A DNA stretch of 64,000 bases. It comes from Nonomuraea sp. PA05. Lineage in GTDB: Bacteria; Actinomycetota; Actinomycetes; Streptosporangiales; Streptosporangiaceae. This document shows, piece after piece, positions 57,320-64,000 of this stretch (positions within the stretch are counted from its first letter, which is position 1; every line of letters begins with the position of its first letter). The notes under the pieces are model-generated. The model worked only from the letters and a program-made list of their open reading frames with translations. It had not been told where the DNA came from and ran no database searches. Both the position numbers and the translations under genes were made by a program. Location: positions 62,001 through 126,000 of the forward strand of contig NZ_VSEY01000040.1 in NCBI RefSeq assembly GCF_008086045.1. The letters run 5' to 3'.

Positions 57320-57582
57320 CCCGCATCTCGGCGGGCGGCGGCCCCGTTCTTGCCGAGCACGAACCGGGTGATGGCGTGCACGGAGCAGAAGTTGTCCCGA
57401 TCGAGGTCCTCGGTGAGCACGCTCAGCCCGAACGTGGTCTCCACGAAGGTGATCAGCTCCATCGCGAACAGCGAGTCGACCAGGCCCTCCTCGAAGATGT
57501 CGGTGTCGGCGCGGATGTCCCTGTCGCCGACCCTGCTCCGGATGAACGCGTGGACCTGGCCGGCGACGTCCGTCGCGGTCAT
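57316..57582 (-). CDS. Acyl carrier protein (FkbJ-like)
   Basis: 88 aa. The phosphopantetheine site is EEGLVDSLFAMELITFVE (VDSL, Ser modified). Its short length and lack of other domains fit a free-standing carrier for the glyceryl/hydroxymalonyl unit made by the FkbH/I/K-like enzymes around it. The sequence after the helix III region (LDRDNFCSVHAITRFVLG) is typical of FkbJ-type ACPs. It overlaps the dehydrogenase gene by four bases and starts 16 bp after the MFS gene stop. Confidence 0.92.
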   Translation of the reverse strand: MTATDVAGQVHAFIRSRVGDRDIRADTDIFEEGLVDSLFAMELITFVETTFGLSVLTEDLDRDNFCSVHAITRFVLGKNGAAARRDAG

Positions 57583-57598
57583 GTGGCACCTCCCTGGC

Positions 57599-58852
57599 TC
57601 ATGGCTCCGCGTCCAGCAGGCGTTCCGCCGCCTCCGGCGGCCTCATCAGCGGCCGCCACAGCAGGGCTCCGGCGACCAGGACCAAGATCGCCGCGATGGC
57701 GTACGGGGCGCGCAGGCTCGCCGACGCGGCGAAGGCGCCGCCGGCGAGCGCGCCCAGCGGCAGCGCCCCCCAGGCGAAGAACCGCTGCACGCTGCTCACC
57801 CGGCCCAGATGCGAGGCCGGGACGGTGACCTGGCGGATCGAAACGAACACCACGTTGGAGACCGCCACGCCGACGCCGAACGCGATGCCCGCCAGCGCCG
57901 TCGGGACGACGCCGACGACGGTCGCCAGCAGCAGGTTCGACCCCGCGTGCAGCGCCAGCCCGAGCGCCAGGGACGCCTTGCGGCCGATGCGGTCCACGAC
58001 CCGCTTGGCATGCCAGCCGCCGGCCGCCGCCCCCACGGCCACCATGGCGGACAGCACGCCGAACGTGAGCTCGTTCCCGCCGAGAAGCTGCAGGACGTAC
58101 AGGACGAAGACGGCCACGGTCATGGCGCGCGCGAAGTTGAGCACGGCCAGCATCAGCGTCCACGTCCGCAGGAACGCGGACGCCCAGGTCAGGGCGAGGC
58201 CCTCGCGGATCGAGGCCAGCAGCCCCGGCTTGGGCCCGGTCTCGGCGGGCGCGTCGTGCGGGTTCAGCGACGTGCGCAACCGGCCCAGCAGCAGGGCGCT
58301 GACCGCGAACGTCAGCGCGTCCAGCCAGAACGGCACCGCCTGCCGCCAGGCGAACAGGACGCTGCCCACCGGCGGGCCCGCGAACTCGTTGGCCACCATC
58401 TCCGCCGACAGCAGCCGGGAGTTGCCGCGTTCGAGCTGGTGCGGTGGCAGCACGGCGGGCACGGCCGTCGCGGCGGCGCAGTCGAAGAACACCTCCGCGA
58501 CGCCGAGCACCAGCGCCAGCGCGACGAGCGGCACCATCGAGGCGTGCCCGGCCGTCAGCATCACCGCGAACGCGGCCACCGCCACGGCCCGGACGATCTG
58601 CAGCCGCACCATCAGCCGCCTGCGGTCCACCCGGTCGGCGACGGCGCCGGCGACCAGCGCGAGCAGCAGCCACGGCAGGTAGGAGACGGCGCTGACGACC
58701 GACACGGTGAGCGGCGTCGGGTCGATGGCGGCGGCCAGCAGCGGGATCGCCGTCAGCCGCATCCCGTCGCCGAGGTTCGAGGCCACGGACGACGACCACA
58801 GCCGCCAGTAGTCGGCGGGCAGCGGCGTCCTCGCGCGGGCCGGTCCGCTCAT
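57599..58852 (-). CDS. MFS exporter of the biosynthetic operon
   Basis: 417 aa, 12 predicted TM helices, MFS_3-like (DYWRLWSSSVASNLGDGMRLTAIPLLAAAI, GAVADRVDRRRLMVRLQIVRAV, GRVSSVQRFFAWGALPLGALAGG). The ATG overlaps the FkbK-like stop (ATGA). Located inside the operon, it most likely exports the product and confers self-resistance. It resembles EntS/tetracenomycin-type exporters. Confidence 0.9.
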   Translation of the reverse strand: MSGPARARTPLPADYWRLWSSSVASNLGDGMRLTAIPLLAAAIDPTPLTVSVVSAVSYLPWLLLALVAGAVADRVDRRRLMVRLQIVRAVAVAAFAVMLTAGHASMVPLVALALVLGVAEVFFDCAAATAVPAVLPPHQLERGNSRLLSAEMVANEFAGPPVGSVLFAWRQAVPFWLDALTFAVSALLLGRLRTSLNPHDAPAETGPKPGLLASIREGLALTWASAFLRTWTLMLAVLNFARAMTVAVFVLYVLQLLGGNELTFGVLSAMVAVGAAAGGWHAKRVVDRIGRKASLALGLALHAGSNLLLATVVGVVPTALAGIAFGVGVAVSNVVFVSIRQVTVPASHLGRVSSVQRFFAWGALPLGALAGGAFAASASLRAPYAIAAILVLVAGALLWRPLMRPPEAAERLLDAEP

Positions 58853-59694
58853 GCGGCTCCCGTCCCGTAGCTGAAGAAGCCGCGCCCGGCCTTACGGCCG
58901 GAACGTCCCTCGCCGACCAGCCGCAGCAGCAGCGGATCGGGCTGGAAACGCTCCTCGCCGGTGAAGCGCACGAGCATGCGCAGCGAGTGGACGACGGTGT
59001 CGAGCCCGATGAGGTCCGCGGTGGCCAGCGGGCCGAGCCGGTGGCCGTTGCAGGCGGTGAAGACGGCGTCCACGTCGGCGGGCGCGGCGACGCCCGTGCG
59101 GACGAGCGCGGCGGCGTCGTTGACCATCGGCATGAGCACCCTGTTGGCCACGAAGCCGGGGCCGTCCCCGACGGCGACGGCCGCGAACCCGGCTTCGTCC
59201 AGGATCCGGGTGGCGCGCTCGGCGGTGGCCTGTGCCGTGGCGGGGCCGGTGATCAGCTCGACCGTCCTGATCTCGGTCGCGGGGATCATGAAGTGCAGGC
59301 CCAGCAGCCTTCCCGCATCCTCATGGGCCTTGGCCAGGAAGGAGATGGGGATCACGGAGGTGTTGGCGGCGATGACCGTGCCCGGCGGGGCGGCGGCCAG
59401 GCCGCGATGGACGGCCAGCTTGAGCTCCGCGTCCTCGGTGACGTTCTCCACGACCAGGTCGGCGGTGGCGGCGCGGTGCAGGTCGCCGGTGGTCGTGATC
59501 CGCCCCGTCAGGACGTCGCCGGGCACCGTCGTCGCCTTGCGCAGCAGGCGGGCCAGGTGGGCGCGGCGGATCGCCGCCATCGCCTGGCCGAGCGCGTCCG
59601 GGTCGCGGTCCATCAGGACGACGGGGCCGTGCTCGGCGAAGGCGTGCGCGACCGTGCGGCCGATCTGCCCGGCGCCGACCACGCCGACGCTCAC
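58849..59694 (-). CDS. FkbK-like 3-hydroxyacyl-CoA/ACP dehydrogenase
   Basis: 281 aa from the GTG at 59694, which overlaps the MbtH stop (GTGA). The Rossmann motif is VGVVGAGQIGRTVAHAFAEHG with acidic Asp (LMDRD) selecting NAD. The catalytic dyad region is LGLHFMIPATEIRTVELI (His) and GPGFVANRVLMPMVNDA; the C-terminal domain is 3HCDH (GPLATADLIGLDTVVHSL). FkbK enzymes oxidise the C3 hydroxyl of glyceryl-ACP on the way to hydroxymalonyl-ACP. The match to a whole FkbH-I-J-K set in this operon supports that role. Confidence 0.9.
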   Translation of the reverse strand: MSVGVVGAGQIGRTVAHAFAEHGPVVLMDRDPDALGQAMAAIRRAHLARLLRKATTVPGDVLTGRITTTGDLHRAATADLVVENVTEDAELKLAVHRGLAAAPPGTVIAANTSVIPISFLAKAHEDAGRLLGLHFMIPATEIRTVELITGPATAQATAERATRILDEAGFAAVAVGDGPGFVANRVLMPMVNDAAALVRTGVAAPADVDAVFTACNGHRLGPLATADLIGLDTVVHSLRMLVRFTGEERFQPDPLLLRLVGEGRSGRKAGRGFFSYGTGAA

Positions 59695-59921
59695 CGCTGC
59701 TCCTCGCCGGGACCCCGGAGCGCGGCGAGGCGGCGGCGCACGCTCAGCGGGGTGATGTCCGTCCAGATCCGCCCGATGTGCTCCAGGCACTCCTGCCGGG
59801 TCCCCGTGAAGCCGATCTCGTGCCACCCCGCGGGCACCGGCTGCCCGGTGTCCCACACGGAGTACTGCTCCTCGTCGTTGACCACCACGGTGAACGGGGT
59901 GGCGCCGGTCGGGTCATCCAT
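59691..59921 (-). CDS. MbtH-like NRPS chaperone
   Basis: 76 aa. Motifs: FTVVVNDEEQYSVW, VPAGWHEIGFTGTRQECLEHI and WTDITPLSVRR, matching the NxExQxSxW/GWxxxG/WTDxxPxSLR pattern. MbtH proteins bind and solubilise adenylation domains. It lies 46 bp downstream of the NRPS gene and should serve its A domain, and possibly the free adenylation enzyme of the operon. Confidence 0.93.
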   Translation of the reverse strand: MDDPTGATPFTVVVNDEEQYSVWDTGQPVPAGWHEIGFTGTRQECLEHIGRIWTDITPLSVRRRLAALRGPGEEQR

Positions 59922-59967
59922 GGCTTCCCTCTTCGACGGTTGCGGTGGTGAAGGACGCTACGCCCGC

Positions 59968-62900
59968 TCACAGGCGGCGTTCCAGCAGTTCGGCGTGCAG
60001 GGCCGCGCCCAGCGCCTGGTGCTCGGCGGGGACGACGGAGAAGTGCGTGCCCGGCACCTCGCGGACCGCGACGCGGCCGGCGTACGCCGCCCAGCCCAGG
60101 TCGCGCGCCAGGTTCACCCCCGGCTCCGGGCCGCCCGCCGTGCGGAGCAGCAGCAGCTCGCCGTCCCAGCGGCGGGGCCGGTGCGACAGGACGGCTTCCT
60201 CGTTGGCGCGCAGCAGCCGCAGCAGGACGCGCAGCCGCCCCGGGGTCATCGCGCCGGAGAAGTGCCCCTCGTCCTGGGCGAGCTGCAGCACCCTGGCGAG
60301 CCGGCCGTCGGCGTCCAGCCCGTCCAGCTCCTCGTCCGGGATGGCGTAGTCGTGGTCCAGCACCAGCAGGTAACGCAGCAGCTCGTGCTCGTTGCCGGGC
60401 AGGCGGTGCGGCCGCAGGTCCACGGGGGCGGCGTCGATCGGGACGACGAGCGGCACCTCGATGCCCGCCTCCGCCAGCCGCAGCGCCAGCTCCTGGGCGA
60501 GGGTGCCGCCGAAGGACCAGCCGCCGACGACGAGCGGCCCGCGCAGCCCGTGGTCGGTGAGGGTCTTGACGAAACGCTCGCAGATCGTGCCGGCGTCCTC
60601 CAGCGGCTCGTCCTCGCCGTTGAGCCCCAGCGACGACAGGCCGAGCACGACACGATCCTGGCCCAGCCGCTTGGCGAACGGGTAGTAGCTGAGCGGGCTG
60701 CCGCCGGACGGCGGGACCAGCACCACGGGCGTGCCGGGGCCGCCGCCGCTCAGCTCGACCAGCGAGGCCGCCGCGGGCAGCACCGCGTCCGACTGGACGA
60801 GCTGCGCGAGGGCCGCCGGCGTCGGGCACTCGAACAGCACGTTCAGCGGGAGTTGAACGTCCAGGTCCTGCTCCAGCTCCGTCAGCAGCCGCACCGCGAG
60901 CAGCGAGTGCCCGCCCAGGTCGAAGAAGTTGTCGTGCACGCCGACCGGGGCCAGGCCGAGCGTCTGCTCGAACCGGCGCACGACGCTGAGCTCCGCCCGG
61001 TCGCGCGGCGGCACCGAGACGGCCGAGGCGGGCTCGGACACGGCGGACAGGGTGGCGGACAGGGCGTCCAGCGCGTCCAGGTCCACCTTGCCGTTGGCGG
61101 CCATCGGCAGCTCCGCCAGCCAGGTGTAGCGGTGCGGGACGAGGTAGTCGGGCAGCGTCCCGCGCAGGAACGCGCGCAGCTCCTTCGCGCCCGCGGTGCG
61201 GCGGGGCCGCGCCGGCACCAGGAAGGCGATCAGCGCCGCGTCCCTGCCGCTGCCACGGGCCCGGACGACGGCGTTCAGCACGTCCGGATGCGCCCGCAGC
61301 GAGCTCTCGATCTCGCCGGGCTCCACCCGGAAGCCGTGCACCTTGATCTGGTCGTCCACCCGGCCGAGGAACTCCAGCTCCCCGCCGGGCCGCCGCCGCG
61401 CCAGGTCCCCGGTCCGGTACATGCGCGCGCCTGGGACGGCGGCGAACGGGTCGGGCACGAACCTGTCCGCGGTGAGCGCCGCCTGGCTCGCGTACCCCAG
61501 CGCCAGGCCGCCGCCGCCCAGGTGCAGCTCCCCGATCACGCCCGCCGGCGCCGGCCGCAGCGCCTCGTCCAGCACGTACGCGCGCACCCCCGGATACGGC
61601 CGGCCGACGGGCACCAGCCGGTCGTCCCCGTCCACCGGCCCGGCGGCGGACGCGTCGCGGACCGAGCAGAGGCTGTCGATGGCCGCCTCCGTCACCCCGA
61701 AGATGTTCACGATCAGCGCGTCGTCGTCGAGGTAGCGGCGCGTGGTGCGCAGCTCCGACTCGCGCCACGACTCCAGGCCGCAGCACAGCAGCCGCACCCC
61801 GCCCAGCCTGCCGCCCGACTCCGCCAGCAGATCGATCAGCTCGGCGCGCAGGTGCGCCGGCACCAGCTCGACGGTGTTGACGCCGAACTCCTCGATGGTG
61901 GCGCGCAGCTCGCGCGGCCCGCGCACCGCGTCCTCGCCGGCGAGCACCAGGCTGCCGCCCGTGCCCAGCGCGCGCAGCACGTCGCCGGTGAACACGTCGA
62001 ACGCGGTGGTCGCCAGGCTCAGGACGCGCAGGTTCGCCCCGGCGCGGTCGCGCAGCGCCCGCCACGCCGCCAGGAACGGGACCAGCGCCCGGTGCGCGAC
62101 CAGGACGCCCTTCGGCGTGCCCGTGGAGCCCGAGGTGAAGATGACGTAGGCGGGACGGTCCAGGTCGGGAGGGGGAAGCGCGCCGTCGCCGGCCACGTCC
62201 AGCTCCTCCGGCCGGCACGTTGCGACCTCGCCGGTGTGCTCGGCCGCGTGCTCGCCTGCGTGCTCGCCGGTGTGCTCGGCCGTGTGCTCGCCGGTCACCA
62301 GCAGGGTGGCGCCGGCGGTGGCGAGCAGCCGCTGCCTGCGGGCCGGCGGCGTGCCGGCGGTCAGCGGCAGGTACGCGGCGCCCGCCAGCCACGCGCCGAG
62401 TATCGTGACGACGGCCTCTTCCGACCGGGGCAGCGACATCGCGACCGTGTCGCCCGGCCGCACCCCACGCGCGACCAGCCCGTGCGCCCTGCGCCGTGCC
62501 CGCCCGAGCAACTTCGCGTACCCGACCGTGCCCCGCCCCGACACCAGCGCAGCCCGCCCGGGCTCCTCCCGCGCGACCCACCCGGCCACGTCGAGCAGGT
62601 GCGCCTCCTCCAGGGACGCCCCCTCGTCGAAGGGCCGCACGGCGTCCCGCATGGCGTCCTCGCGCTCGGCCTCGGTGAGCACACCCAGCTCGGCCAGCGG
62701 CACGTCCGGCGTGGCGAGTACCCGGTCCAGCACGGCCAGGAAGTGGCTGCCCATGCGCTCCACCGTGACCTGCTCGAACAGGTCCTTCGAGTACTCCAGC
62801 ACCGCCGTCATCGAGGACTCGCCCTCGATGTCCCAGATGGTGAGGTTGAGGTCCCAGGGCGCCCGGTCCGGCGGCAGGCCGTAGACGAAGTGCTGGTCGT

Positions 62901-64000
62901 ACGAACGGCGCTGGGCCAGCCCGCCCATCCGGTGCGGCAGCCGCGGGATGTTCTGGTAGGTGAAGCCGACCTGGAAGATCGGGTGGCGGCTCAGGTCGCG
63001 CGGCGGCCTCAGCGCCTCCACGACCTTGGTGAACGGCACGTCGTGATGGTCGATGGTGCTCAGGAACGAGCGCCGCAACCGGCGCAGCAGGGTGCGGAAG
63101 GACGGCCGGTCCCGCGCGCTGGTCCTGATCGTCACCATGTTGTTGAAGTAGCCGATCATGTCGCGCGTCTCCGGCAGGTCGCGCCCGGCCACGATGGTGC
63201 CCATCACCAGGTCCTGGTTGCCGGTGTAGAGGTGCATCAGCGCCTTGTAGAGCGTCAGCGTGGCGGTGAACAGCGTGCACCGCTCGCGCTGGGCCAGCAC
63301 GCGCAGCCCGGCGAGCTGTTCGGCGGTCATCGTGAAGAAGACGTGGCCGCCCCGCTCGCCCAGCTTGGGCGGGCGCGGATGGTCCGTCGGCAGCTCCAGC
63401 GGCTGCGCCTGGTCGAGGTAGCCCGTCCAGAAGCCGATCTTCCCGGCGAGGGTGTCGCCGGTCAGCGTGTTCCGCTGCCAGGTGGCGAAGTCACCGTACT
63501 GGATGGTGAGCGGCGGCAGGTCGGGCTCGGCGCCGGAGGTCTCGGCCAGGTAGAAGGCCGACAGCTCGCGGTCCACGATGGCCGGGCTCCACCCGTCGTC
63601 CACCGAGTGGTGGGTGCCGAACACCAGCAGGTGGTCGTTCTCGCCCATCCTGATCAGCGCGAGCCGGTACAGCGGGCCCCTTTCGAGGTCGTACGGGGTG
63701 AGCGCCAGCTCCTTGACCAGCGCGGCCAGCCGATCCCCAGCACTCTCCGGCAGGTCGACCACGGGCAGCGCGACCTCGCCGGGCGGATCGACCACCGCCC
63801 GCACCTGGCCGCCGGCGGCCGGGACGTACCTGGAGCGCAGCACCTCATGGCGCTCGACCAGCCGGGACACGGCGCGCCGCAGCGCCGCCGTGTCCAGCTC
63901 GCCGCGCAGCCGCATGTCGATCGTCACGTTGTAGACCGAGCTGTCCGGGTCGAGCCGCTGCAGGAACCACAGGCTCTCCTGGCCGTGGCTGAGCGGGTAG
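59968..64000 (-). CDS. Terminal NRPS module C-A-T-TE (5' end beyond the window)
   Basis: The frame is open to the right edge, and the edge codons read LSHGQESLWFLQRLDPD, the C1 motif of a condensation domain; the start therefore lies outside. C domain: HHSVDDG active site (about 63600). A domain (about 62650-61080): YVIFTSGSTGTPKG, IFGVTEAAID, GRVDDQIKVHGFRVEPGEIE, NGKVD. Carrier: FDLGGHSLLAV near 60910. Thioesterase (60720-59970): GWSFGG Ser and GTHFSV His. My reading of the A pocket is D-V-G-E-L-C-I-I-D-K, nearest to recalled ornithine codes (DVGEIGSIDK). The module should add one, possibly basic, residue and release the product. A run of GEHT/AEHT repeats interrupts the A domain between A2 and A3. 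Confidence 0.92.
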   Translation of the reverse strand, partial: YPLSHGQESLWFLQRLDPDSSVYNVTIDMRLRGELDTAALRRAVSRLVERHEVLRSRYVPAAGGQVRAVVDPPGEVALPVVDLPESAGDRLAALVKELALTPYDLERGPLYRLALIRMGENDHLLVFGTHHSVDDGWSPAIVDRELSAFYLAETSGAEPDLPPLTIQYGDFATWQRNTLTGDTLAGKIGFWTGYLDQAQPLELPTDHPRPPKLGERGGHVFFTMTAEQLAGLRVLAQRERCTLFTATLTLYKALMHLYTGNQDLVMGTIVAGRDLPETRDMIGYFNNMVTIRTSARDRPSFRTLLRRLRRSFLSTIDHHDVPFTKVVEALRPPRDLSRHPIFQVGFTYQNIPRLPHRMGGLAQRRSYDQHFVYGLPPDRAPWDLNLTIWDIEGESSMTAVLEYSKDLFEQVTVERMGSHFLAVLDRVLATPDVPLAELGVLTEAEREDAMRDAVRPFDEGASLEEAHLLDVAGWVAREEPGRAALVSGRGTVGYAKLLGRARRRAHGLVARGVRPGDTVAMSLPRSEEAVVTILGAWLAGAAYLPLTAGTPPARRQRLLATAGATLLVTGEHTAEHTGEHAGEHAAEHTGEVATCRPEELDVAGDGALPPPDLDRPAYVIFTSGSTGTPKGVLVAHRALVPFLAAWRALRDRAGANLRVLSLATTAFDVFTGDVLRALGTGGSLVLAGEDAVRGPRELRATIEEFGVNTVELVPAHLRAELIDLLAESGGRLGGVRLLCCGLESWRESELRTTRRYLDDDALIVNIFGVTEAAIDSLCSVRDASAAGPVDGDDRLVPVGRPYPGVRAYVLDEALRPAPAGVIGELHLGGGGLALGYASQAALTADRFVPDPFAAVPGARMYRTGDLARRRPGGELEFLGRVDDQIKVHGFRVEPGEIESSLRAHPDVLNAVVRARGSGRDAALIAFLVPARPRRTAGAKELRAFLRGTLPDYLVPHRYTWLAELPMAANGKVDLDALDALSATLSAVSEPASAVSVPPRDRAELSVVRRFEQTLGLAPVGVHDNFFDLGGHSLLAVRLLTELEQDLDVQLPLNVLFECPTPAALAQLVQSDAVLPAAASLVELSGGGPGTPVVLVPPSGGSPLSYYPFAKRLGQDRVVLGLSSLGLNGEDEPLEDAGTICERFVKTLTDHGLRGPLVVGGWSFGGTLAQELALRLAEAGIEVPLVVPIDAAPVDLRPHRLPGNEHELLRYLLVLDHDYAIPDEELDGLDADGRLARVLQLAQDEGHFSGAMTPGRLRVLLRLLRANEEAVLSHRPRRWDGELLLLRTAGGPEPGVNLARDLGWAAYAGRVAVREVPGTHFSVVPAEHQALGAALHAELLERRL
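62225..62295 (-). repeat. GEHT/AEHT-coding repeat in the A domain
   Basis: A degenerate 12-bp repeat (units like GTGCTCGCCGGT on the plus strand) encodes five consecutive xEH(T/A) units, GEHTAEHTGEHAGEHAAEHTGE without the last two residues, between A2 and A3. It is in frame and probably a flexible acidic/His loop. Confidence 0.85.

Noticed and set aside
63927-63927. GTG at 63927 as the start of the NRPS gene
   Set aside because: The frame continues to the window edge and encodes the C1 motif of the condensation domain, so the true start lies outside.

Overview
The window is high-GC DNA (roughly 70% or more by eye) with tightly packed genes, many GTG starts and 1-4 nt stop/start overlaps. Secreted CBM-bearing glycosidases, a SARP/NB-ARC regulator, eukaryote-like Ser/Thr kinases, STAND ATPases and an NRPS operon are also present. 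This points to a filamentous actinomycete; the gene styles fit the Streptosporangiaceae (Nonomuraea-like), but the genus is an inference. No rRNA, tRNA, CRISPR array or intact insertion sequence was seen.

Layout. 1-7.2 kb: end of a lactonase-type beta-propeller, a secreted nuclease-fold protein with altered catalytic residues, a four-gene minus-strand unit (membrane protein, histidine kinase, response regulator, enoyl-CoA hydratase), a dienelactone-hydrolase-like protein, and a GH5-CBM2 mannanase/cellulase behind a LacI-type operator. 7.3-20.1 kb: a cluster of large signalling proteins. It holds a kinase-WD40 fusion, an iron-box-controlled siderophore-interacting protein, an HTH-NB-ARC protein, an nSTAND1-type NTPase with 14 WD40 repeats, an unknown protein, and an HTH-NACHT membrane ATPase. 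The last three plus-strand genes form an operon closed by a strong terminator and are the best candidate for an undescribed conflict or signalling system. 20.1-24.3 kb: GNAT acetyltransferase and an RsgA-like GTPase behind a short leader ORF, a divergent 14-TM drug exporter with a coiled-coil tail, and a small His/Lys/Tyr-rich secreted peptide. 24.4-35 kb: patatin, methyltransferase, FAD monooxygenase/SARP/BBE-oxidase unit, a kinase whose 3' end abuts a MocR gene remnant, and an SDR/TetR pair with two operators.

35-40.2 kb: a FecCD-type ABC importer (permease, ATPase, lipoprotein) plus an EntS-like MFS exporter, fronted by a Zur/Fur-like palindrome, then a glycine-zipper peptide and a decayed drug-exporter ATPase. 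40.2-43.9 kb: an LplABC-like sugar importer with no ATPase of its own. 44-45.7 kb: an SDR and an ECF41 sigma factor whose recalled promoter signature occurs exactly upstream of the SDR. 45.7-52.7 kb: small secreted protein, PLP decarboxylase, LLM oxidoreductase/TetR pair, a CBM pseudogene, LysR, and a membrane protein with a Tat-exported multicopper oxidase.

52.7-64 kb (right edge): a minus-strand biosynthetic operon with almost every gene translationally coupled. In order of transcription it holds a terminal NRPS module (C-A-T-TE, cut by the window edge), MbtH, FkbK-like dehydrogenase, MFS exporter, acyl carrier protein, FkbI-like acyl-CoA dehydrogenase, a KAS III-like protein with an altered active site, FkbH-like glyceryl-ACP synthase and a stand-alone adenylation enzyme. 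The FkbH/I/J/K set makes hydroxy- or methoxymalonyl-ACP in known systems. No polyketide synthase or O-methyltransferase is seen here, so the pathway either continues to the right or uses the three-carbon unit in a different way.
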